Shown here one piece after another: positions 7,470 through 12,234 of a stretch of 12,234 bases of DNA. The stretch's first letter is position 1. Each line of letters begins with the position of its first letter. The notes beneath the pieces were generated by a model, which saw nothing but the letters and a program-made list of their open reading frames with translations, did no database searches and was not told the origin of the DNA. The translations under genes were made by a program, and so were the position numbers. This DNA comes from an uncultured Legionella sp. (GTDB lineage: Bacteria; Pseudomonadota; Gammaproteobacteria; Legionellales; Legionellaceae), in the NCBI GenBank assembly GCA_903885895.1, contig CAISKC010000031.1:1-12234 (forward strand). Reading direction: 5' to 3'.

Positions 7470-8492
7470 ATGACTGTGGAGTGTTTTGTACAAGATCATC
7501 TTGGATTGATGATGTTAAAACGGCCCAAGGCGTTACATGCTTTGACGTTACCGATGATTGATACGATGACGACGCATTTGTTGCAATGGCAACAAAATCC
7601 AGATATCCACGCTGTGGTTATTCAAGCAGAACCTAGCAAAGCTTTTTGTGCAGGGGGTGATATTCGGCATATCCATGAATTGCGCAGTGATTTTGCTCAG
7701 CAATTAAATTTTTTTGAACGTGAATACCGTTTAAATCAATTGATTCACGATTTTCCTAAACCGTACATTGCTTTGATGGATGGCATCACCATGGGCGGTG
7801 GGGTTGGCATTTCTTTACATGGCTCACATTGTGTAGCAGGGGAGCATTTTACTTTTGCGATGCCGGAAACTGGCATCGGTTTTTTTCCAGATATTGGTGC
7901 TAGCCACATATTAGCGCAGTGCCCTGGGCAATTCGGGTTCTATTTGGGCTTGAGTGGTGATCAAATTCCTGTGAAAGAAGCGCTAGGTTTGAATTTAGTG
8001 TCTGCTATGGTAGCGAGCGCAAATTTTCTAAAATTAGTCGAAGCGTTATTGCAAGCCGATTTGTCCCAAAATGCGCATCAAGTGGTCACGGAATGTATTG
8101 ATAAATTTGCTGAACAACCGCAAGCCTCAACACTATTGAAAAAACAAGAAGGTGTGGATGCGTGTTTTGTGGCGGATAGCATGGAACGTATCATGGACCG
8201 TTTGGCCCAAAGAAAAGAAGCATGGTATCAAGATTTGCATCAGAGGCTAGCCAGCAAATCACCATTGAGTCTCAAAGTCACACTCCAGCAATTACGTACG
8301 ACCAGAACCAAAAATTTGGCCGCTTGTTTGGAAATAGATGGGCGCTTGGTCCGACATTTTCTCCAAGATCATGATTTATATGAAGGCGTTCGAGCAGCGA
8401 TCATTGATAAAGACAAACGTCCATATTGGGAGCCTCTGACTTTGACCGATGTGTCGCCAATGTTGGTGAATCGTTATTTTGAAATGATTTAG
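7470..8492 (+). CDS. 3-hydroxyisobutyryl-CoA hydrolase (HIBCH-type)
   Basis: Crotonase-superfamily thioesterase of 340 residues, longer than hydratases because of the C-terminal extension typical of HIBCH. It releases free 3-hydroxyisobutyrate from its CoA ester, which limits build-up of reactive methacrylyl-CoA. FCAGGDIRHI (59-68) and TMGGGVGISL (107-116) form the oxyanion hole. The position that is Glu in hydratases (GGGCE) is Gly here, and PETGIGFFPDIGAS supplies Glu133 and Asp141, the spacing reported for catalytic residues in plant CHY1 (Glu142/Asp150). The late region SPLSLKVTLQQLR and the ending DKDKRPYWEPLTLTDVS are family-like. A strong AGGAG (7457-7461) lies inside the end of the hydratase gene, 8 bases before the ATG, and only 3 bases separate the genes. 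It is the last gene of the cluster; mmsB and mmsA homologues are not adjacent. Confidence 0.94.
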   Translation: MTVECFVQDHLGLMMLKRPKALHALTLPMIDTMTTHLLQWQQNPDIHAVVIQAEPSKAFCAGGDIRHIHELRSDFAQQLNFFEREYRLNQLIHDFPKPYIALMDGITMGGGVGISLHGSHCVAGEHFTFAMPETGIGFFPDIGASHILAQCPGQFGFYLGLSGDQIPVKEALGLNLVSAMVASANFLKLVEALLQADLSQNAHQVVTECIDKFAEQPQASTLLKKQEGVDACFVADSMERIMDRLAQRKEAWYQDLHQRLASKSPLSLKVTLQQLRTTRTKNLAACLEIDGRLVRHFLQDHDLYEGVRAAIIDKDKRPYWEPLTLTDVSPMLVNRYFEMI

Positions 8493-8522
8493 AGTCTGGT
8501 AAGCATCATGATACATCTGACC

Positions 8523-8546
8523 GTAGCTTGGCTTTATCCAAGCTAC
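8523..8546 (+). terminator. Hairpin after the valine cluster, possible terminator
   Basis: A perfect 9-bp inverted repeat, GTAGCTTGG (8523-8531) and CCAAGCTAC (8538-8546), closes a 6-base loop 30 bases after the hydrolase stop. No T-tract follows (next bases CATCCTTAA), so it is not a textbook intrinsic terminator. It may block 3' exonucleases or be a degenerate copy of a dispersed palindrome. Confidence 0.45.
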
Positions 8547-8759
8547 CATCCTTAATTTAAAGCCATTAATCTTAGCCAGAGCGGCTCGATGATTATAGGA
8601 AAGATGCCTGATCTTATCTTTGGTATAGCGATGTAACAATGTGAGTATGGTTCCTTGTTTATCTGGAATGATATGTTTGAGTTGTTTTTGTCATATACTA
8701 TGTTTTTTTATTAATTATGTTGTTATTATGCACAAAATATCTCTGGTGGACATTTACTT
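8547..8759 (+). promoter_or_regulatory. AT-rich gap ahead of the 443-residue membrane protein gene
   Basis: No convincing gene lies in this gap. The last 80 bases become very AT-rich, consistent with a promoter: TTGTCA (8688-8693, 5 of 6 to a -35 box) is followed by TATTAA (8709-8714, 15-base spacer, shorter than ideal), and TATACT at 8694-8699 is another -10-like hexamer without a good partner. GGTGGA (8745-8750) lies 9 bases before the ATG at 8760 and may serve as Shine-Dalgarno. The exact promoter cannot be fixed by eye. Confidence 0.25.
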
Positions 8760-10091
8760 ATGCTGGTTTTACTGTGGCTTTATCTAAAAAAGACTTATAA
8801 AGTATTTTCGTTATCTTTTATTGTTACCGCTATCGTTGGTGTGCTTCTGGGAGGTCTTCTACTGGTTCCGGGCCTGTCATTTGTCTTGAGCTGCATTCTG
8901 ATGGCATCTATTGCCTCGAACGTGTTACATGCTATAGGTCTAAATTATAGGTTTTGGGCAGTCTTTTTTGTTTTAGCACTCATGTATATGCCCGCGCTGC
9001 CTTTAGCGTATGGTTTGGCAGTTGTTTCGATCGGTTTGATACCTTTGTTTATCCTAGCGTTCGATGCGTTCCTTACGGTTAGGTTGGGCAAAGGGTTTTC
9101 TCTGTCAAAATTGCTTCTTAATCCAAGAGGCCGTCTGGAAACATTGCGTCCTATTTTAGAAGAGCGGGCGATCAATTATGCTACGTATCTTAATATTCTT
9201 AATGATGCTACAACACCCGGATCAGTTAGTCATTGTGAATCATTAAATTTTACGCCAGAGCAAGAGGCAGACTTTGTAGCCAGACAAACACAAGCGGTTG
9301 CTGAATTGCCAGCAGACCTTAAAATACTGAATGCAGACATTGATGCACGGGAATTTAGCAGTTCAGATTTTGAGATTATCATTGCACAAAAGAAGGTGGC
9401 TTATCAAGATTATCGAACTGGGCTGACCTCTGCGCAACAAGTATGTTTTGATGCGTATTTGGAGAGCACATTGGCTTTGATTCATCTACGCTGTCCCGTG
9501 GCATTTGAACCTGTTATGCCTGAAAATCAACATCAATTTATCATCTTGGAAAAGCGCTATCAAGACGCATCAGGATGGCATCCTGTGCCGCAAGCAACAA
9601 CGGTTTTTTATATGGATCCTGCGGAAAGGGATATGTTTTTGTCGTTAGTGGCGTATAGCAAAGTAAATAAATGTTGGACTATTAAGCATCCTTTAATGAA
9701 TGAGCTTCTTTTTTCGTCTTCAACCTATCATGAATCGGTGACGCAGTATCGGCGGTATGCGTATCAAAAAATTGCCGGTCATCCATTAAGTCTGCAAATC
9801 TGTGAAGCGATTGAAGCATTTAATCTTAGCATGCAAGTTTCACCGGCTGCTGATATGACCATGGCGTCGTTTCAACCAGCGCTTACTCCAGCGCCTACTT
9901 CAGAGCTTAATATGTCTCTACCGAGTTCTCTTCCTTCGCTTACTCCAGGGCTTAGACCGAGCTCTCTCTCTTCGATGTCTCCATCGAGCATAGGTACTCA
10001 GAATATCTATGTGGAGCGCCTGCGTAGAGAGGGGGAGCCAATTGTTGATGAAACGCTTGATCGTACAAACGCTTTTGCATGTTCATCATAA
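8760..10091 (+). CDS. Unrecognised membrane protein with Ser/Pro-rich tail
   Basis: A 443-residue protein I do not recognise. Residues 15-105 are strongly hydrophobic and form about four membrane segments (roughly 15-36, 38-60, 65-82 and 84-105). They are followed by a basic stretch (VRLGKGFSLSKLLLNPRGR) expected to stay in the cytoplasm. Residues about 125-355 form a soluble domain with a charged first half. Its core, LRCPVAFEPV (243-252), SGWHPVPQATTVFYMDP (271-287) and TIKHPLMNE (307-315), is faintly reminiscent of divergent U-box-like folds in Legionella-type secreted proteins, but this is pattern impression only. Residues about 365-412 are a low-complexity Ser/Pro/Leu tail encoded by imperfect tandem repeats, and the last 30 residues (from YVERLRREGEPIVDETLDR) are charged and Glu-rich. 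The long frame, upstream GGTGGA and coherent composition support a real gene. It stands alone between two hairpin-bearing gaps. Function unknown. Confidence 0.8.
   Translation: MLVLLWLYLKKTYKVFSLSFIVTAIVGVLLGGLLLVPGLSFVLSCILMASIASNVLHAIGLNYRFWAVFFVLALMYMPALPLAYGLAVVSIGLIPLFILAFDAFLTVRLGKGFSLSKLLLNPRGRLETLRPILEERAINYATYLNILNDATTPGSVSHCESLNFTPEQEADFVARQTQAVAELPADLKILNADIDAREFSSSDFEIIIAQKKVAYQDYRTGLTSAQQVCFDAYLESTLALIHLRCPVAFEPVMPENQHQFIILEKRYQDASGWHPVPQATTVFYMDPAERDMFLSLVAYSKVNKCWTIKHPLMNELLFSSSTYHESVTQYRRYAYQKIAGHPLSLQICEAIEAFNLSMQVSPAADMTMASFQPALTPAPTSELNMSLPSSLPSLTPGLRPSSLSSMSPSSIGTQNIYVERLRREGEPIVDETLDRTNAFACSS
9882..9974 (+). repeat. Imperfect in-frame tandem repeat encoding the Ser/Pro tail
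   Basis: Two units begin with the identical CTTACTCCAG (9882-9891 and 9939-9948) and end with closely similar segments (ACCGAGTTCTCTTCCTTCG ending at 9938 and ACCGAGCTCTCTCTCTTCG ending at 9974; 16 of 19 bases alike). They are 57 and 36 bases long, differing by 21 bases, which keeps the frame. This suggests duplication with an in-frame deletion or expansion in the tail of the membrane protein. Confidence 0.6.
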
Positions 10092-10207
10092 ACAATGTTC
10101 ATTTTGTGAATAAGATCGAACGCGATTCGCCTTTCGGGTGAAAATCTATTAAAATGATTGATTATTTGGTAGGTTGGGTCTTGGCCTCATGGCGGACAGC
10201 TCATCTG

Positions 10208-10301
10208 ATCCGTTCGGGCTGAGGAGAGGCGATAGCCTCGTCTCGAAGCCTTGGAACATAAGCTTCGAGACAGCGCAAGCGCTTCTTCAGCTTGAACGGA
10301 T
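10208..10301 (+). repeat. Four-way-junction palindromic repeat, copy A
   Basis: This 94-base element folds completely. The outer stem 10208-10225/10284-10301 has 18 pairs, three of them G-T (10216-10293, 10217-10292, 10223-10287). The left hairpin is GAGGC-GATA-GCCTC (10226-10239). The central hairpin is GTCTCGAAGC/GCTTCGAGAC (10240-10249/10262-10271) with a 12-base loop. The right hairpin is AGCGCAAGCGCT (10272-10283). No base is left unpaired at the junction. It lies 81 bases before prfC in the 291-base gap after the membrane protein gene. The left arm shares CCGTTCGGGCTGAGGA with both arms of the copy at 12134-12230. All three outer-stem changes keep pairing in plus-strand RNA. The rest of the gap shows only a weak hairpin at 10124-10146 and a TAAAAT hexamer at 10150-10155 without a good -35. 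Confidence 0.85.
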
Positions 10302-10382
10302 TGAGGGCGTTTTGAGCAAAAGACCATGAACTTTCTGCCCTGAAACCAAAGCACCAATAACAAAACATCGAGTTAACCCAAC

Positions 10383-11963
10383 ATGACAGATTGCTATCAA
10401 GATTTTCGCAGACGCCGTACCTTTGCGATCATTTCTCACCCCGATGCGGGTAAAACCACAGTGACTGAAAAATTATTGTTATTCAGTGGTGCTATTCAAC
10501 TTGCGGGTACGGTCAAAGGCCGAAAAGCTAGCCGGCATGCGACGTCGGATTGGATGGAAATGGAGAAAGAACGGGGCATTTCTATCACGACTTCGGTGAT
10601 GCAGTTCATTTACCACGATCATGTGATGAATTTATTAGACACACCCGGGCATGAGGATTTCTCTGAAGACACGTATCGCACACTTACGGCGGTTGATTCT
10701 GCCTTGATGGTGATCGACGTCGCCAAAGGGGTGGAGGATCGCACGATCAAGCTTATGAATGTCTGTCGATTACGCCAGACGCCTATCATGACGTTTATTA
10801 ACAAATTGGATCGCGAAGGACGTGAGCCGATTGAGCTATTAGACGAAGTGGAAAGCGTGCTGGGGATCCGCTGTGCGCCGATTACTTGGCCTATCGGGAT
10901 GGGGCGACGCTTCAAAGGTATTTATCATTTATTGACCGATACGGTGTATCTGTATGAACCTGGAAAAAATGCACAAACCCAAGAAGGTGTGGCGATTCAA
11001 GGGCTTAATCATCCTGATTTGGATCAGCATTTGGGTGATATGGCCAAAGAATTACGTGAAGAAATTGAATTGGTGAAAGGTGCCTCGCATACGTTTGATC
11101 ATGCCGCTTATTTAGCAGGAGAGTTGACGCCGGTGTATTTCGGATCTGCCATTAATAATTTTGGGATCCGCGCATTATTAGATGATTTTGTACAGTATGC
11201 ACCTGGGCCGTTACCACGTGAGACCGATGGTAGAGCGGTTGCGCCGGATGAACCTGCTTTCACTGGGTTTGTGTTTAAAATCCAAGCTAATATGGATCCG
11301 AGACATCGAGATCGTATTGCATTTTTACGTATTTGTTCCGGGACATTTGAACGTGGCATGAAACTGCGGCATTTGCGGCTGGGGAAAGAGGTGCAAATTG
11401 CGAACGCGTTGACATTTATGGCAGGCGATCGCTCGCAAGCGGATCTTGCTTTGAGCGGCGATATCATTGGTTTGCATAATCATGGCACGATTCGTATCGG
11501 TGATACGTTTACGCAGGGCGAAAATTTAAAATTTACAGGTATTCCAAATTTTGCGCCGGAACTATTTCGTTTGGTGCGCTTGAAAGATCCTATGAAAAGC
11601 AAAGCGTTGGTGAAAGGATTGATTGAATTATCTGAAGAGGGCGCGACACAAGTATTTCGTCCTTTGATATCGAATCAATTGATTTTAGGCGCAGTGGGTA
11701 TCCTCCAATTTGATGTGGTGGCCCACCGTTTAAAACATGAGTATAACGTTGATTGCGTCTATGAAACCGTCAATGTATCGTGTGCACGCTGGGTGTATGC
11801 TCCCGATGAGAAAGCGTTAGCGGAGTTTCGCGATAAAACCTTTGATTATCTGGCTTTGGATGGGGGAGATTCCTTAATGTATTTAGCCCCAACTCGCGTC
11901 AATCTATCTTTAGCGCAAGAGCGCTATCCGAAGATACAATTTCTAGCTACACGCGAGCATTAA
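10383..11963 (+). CDS. prfC: Peptide chain release factor 3 (RF3)
   Basis: Translational GTPase of 526 residues (E. coli RF3 is 529) that removes RF1/RF2 from the ribosome after peptide release. All GTPase motifs are seen: G1 HPDAGKTT (19-26), G2 RGISITT (64-70), G3 DTPGHED (86-92), G4 NKLD (140-143), and a G5-like GSAINNFG near 254-261. The RF3-specific WPIGMGRRFKGIYHL and the VKGRKASRHATSDWMEMEKE stretch before G2 distinguish it from EF-G and LepA. A domain II beta-barrel and the C-terminal domain ending near YPKIQF are complete. Start: ATG at 10383 gives the expected RF3 N-terminus YQDFRRRRTFAIISHPDAGK; only a weak GAG 10 bases upstream serves as Shine-Dalgarno. It appears monocistronic and is bracketed by two copies of a four-way-junction palindrome, which may affect its mRNA stability. 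Confidence 0.97.
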   Translation: MTDCYQDFRRRRTFAIISHPDAGKTTVTEKLLLFSGAIQLAGTVKGRKASRHATSDWMEMEKERGISITTSVMQFIYHDHVMNLLDTPGHEDFSEDTYRTLTAVDSALMVIDVAKGVEDRTIKLMNVCRLRQTPIMTFINKLDREGREPIELLDEVESVLGIRCAPITWPIGMGRRFKGIYHLLTDTVYLYEPGKNAQTQEGVAIQGLNHPDLDQHLGDMAKELREEIELVKGASHTFDHAAYLAGELTPVYFGSAINNFGIRALLDDFVQYAPGPLPRETDGRAVAPDEPAFTGFVFKIQANMDPRHRDRIAFLRICSGTFERGMKLRHLRLGKEVQIANALTFMAGDRSQADLALSGDIIGLHNHGTIRIGDTFTQGENLKFTGIPNFAPELFRLVRLKDPMKSKALVKGLIELSEEGATQVFRPLISNQLILGAVGILQFDVVAHRLKHEYNVDCVYETVNVSCARWVYAPDEKALAEFRDKTFDYLALDGGDSLMYLAPTRVNLSLAQERYPKIQFLATREH

Positions 11964-11968
11964 ACGTC

Positions 11969-12041
11969 ATCCAGAGCGCAGCGAAGGATCTCCATGATTG
12001 GCCTGTGCCACTGTCAGGAGATCCTTTGCTGCGCTCTGGAT
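11969..12041 (+). repeat. 25-bp-stem inverted repeat directly after prfC
   Basis: Arms 11969-11993 and 12017-12041 pair over 25 positions; the only non-Watson-Crick pair is G-T (11983-12027), which keeps pairing in plus-strand RNA. The core is AGAGCGCAGCGAAGGATC. The 23-base loop can pair further: TGA/TCA at 11995-11997/12014-12016 and TGGC/GCCA at 11999-12002/12007-12010. It begins 5 bases after the prfC stop codon. No T-tract follows, so it is more like a REP/MITE-type dispersed palindrome that can act as an mRNA end-stabiliser than a standard intrinsic terminator. Confidence 0.8.
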
Positions 12042-12066
12042 CTGATGTATCCCCACGAAAATGCAC

Positions 12067-12105
12067 AAATTTCACGAGTTATGTTTAGAGAACTGCGTGA
12101 AATTT
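12067..12105. repeat. 10-bp inverted repeat downstream of prfC
   Basis: Perfect arms AAATTTCACG (12067-12076) and CGTGAAATTT (12096-12105), with AGTT/AACT (12077-12080/12091-12094) extending the stem past one bulged G, around a 10-base loop. It is followed by CATATTTT and then an A-rich tract. It could be a weak terminator or a protein-binding site; neither is established. Confidence 0.5.
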
Positions 12106-12133
12106 CATATTTTAAACAAAAAATAAAAAAGAA

Positions 12134-12230
12134 CCGTTCGGGCTGAGGAGTAGCGCAGCTACGTCTCGAAGCCTTAAAGCATGTGCCCAGGCTTCGAGAC
12201 AGCGCTATTGCGCTTCCTCAGCCCGAACGG
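12134..12230 (+). repeat. Four-way-junction palindromic repeat, copy B
   Basis: This 97-base element has the same design as the one at 10208-10301. The outer stem CCGTTCGGGCTGAGGA (12134-12149) is perfectly complementary to 12215-12230. The left hairpin is GTAGC-GCA-GCTAC (12150-12162). The central hairpin GTCTCGAAGCC/GGCTTCGAGAC (12163-12173/12190-12200) has a 16-base loop. The right hairpin is AGCGC-TATT-GCGCT (12201-12214). Again there is no unpaired base between helices. Compared with the first copy, the left hairpin differs in sequence but stays fully paired, while the outer and central stems are nearly identical. The shared loop start CCTT-x-x-A-x-CAT suggests the two copies are in direct orientation. 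It lies four bases from the window end, so the next gene is unknown. Confidence 0.85.
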
Positions 12231-12234
12231 AGCA

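Noticed and set aside
8376..8639. 87-residue minus-strand frame overlapping the end of the hydrolase gene
   Set aside because: More than a third is antisense to a secure gene, it crosses the hairpin, and the protein has no recognisable motif or Shine-Dalgarno.
10208..10301. tRNA or tRNA-like gene, suggested by the cloverleaf fold
   Set aside because: The outer stem is 16-18 bp rather than 7, arms and loops do not match D, anticodon or T arms, and there is no CCA end or T-loop signature; the second copy confirms a repeat element.
10619..11467. Two antisense frames (98 and 119 residues) inside prfC
   Set aside because: They mirror the codon pattern of a complete, secure prfC and show no independent features.
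10208..12230. Composite transposon formed by the two repeats around prfC
   Set aside because: No transposase lies between them, prfC is an ordinary chromosomal gene, and no target-site duplication is seen; two independent insertions are simpler.
1..12234. CRISPR array, riboswitch or phage/integrase module
   Set aside because: No regularly spaced short repeats, no recognisable aptamer pattern, and no phage or integrase protein in any frame.

Overview
The window looks like chromosomal DNA from a gammaproteobacterium of moderate GC. ParE, RecQ, Mrp and RF3 all read as gammaproteobacterial-type proteins. The mix of housekeeping genes, a valine-catabolism cluster and an unrecognised membrane protein with a Ser/Pro-rich tail would fit Legionellales/Coxiellaceae-like bacteria, but that placement is an inference from general resemblance only.

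Left part (1-5446, minus strand): parE is cut by the window edge and lacks about 50 C-terminal residues. Upstream of it, in transcription order recQ -> mrp -> oxygenase -> parE, lie a putative 2OG-Fe(II) oxygenase, the Fe-S carrier ATPase mrp (apbC) and the helicase recQ. recQ and mrp share a 4-base stop/start overlap and are probably translationally coupled. An 83-base divergent region (5447-5529) holds overlapping candidate promoters for recQ and for the catabolic cluster.

Middle part (5530-8492, plus strand): a tight three-gene cluster (gaps of 8 and 3 bases) encodes an acyl-CoA dehydrogenase, an enoyl-CoA hydratase and a 3-hydroxyisobutyryl-CoA hydrolase. Together they fit the distal valine pathway isobutyryl-CoA -> methacrylyl-CoA -> 3-hydroxyisobutyryl-CoA -> 3-hydroxyisobutyrate. 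The next two enzymes of the pathway (mmsB, mmsA type) are not here. A 9-bp-stem hairpin follows the cluster.

Right part (8760-12234, plus strand): an unrecognised 443-residue protein has about four N-terminal membrane segments, a cytosolic-looking domain and a repetitive Ser/Pro/Leu tail. After it comes prfC (release factor RF3), flanked on both sides by copies of a palindromic repeat (10208-10301 and 12134-12230).

The most striking feature is the architecture of that repeat. Each copy can fold into an outer stem plus three hairpins with no unpaired base at the four-way junction. One internal hairpin shows paired (compensatory) changes between the copies, and the outer-stem changes in the first copy are all G-T wobbles when read on the plus strand. 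Two further strong inverted repeats (a 25-bp stem at 11969-12041 and a 10-bp stem at 12067-12105) lie between prfC and the second copy. No tRNA, rRNA, CRISPR array or transposase gene was seen.
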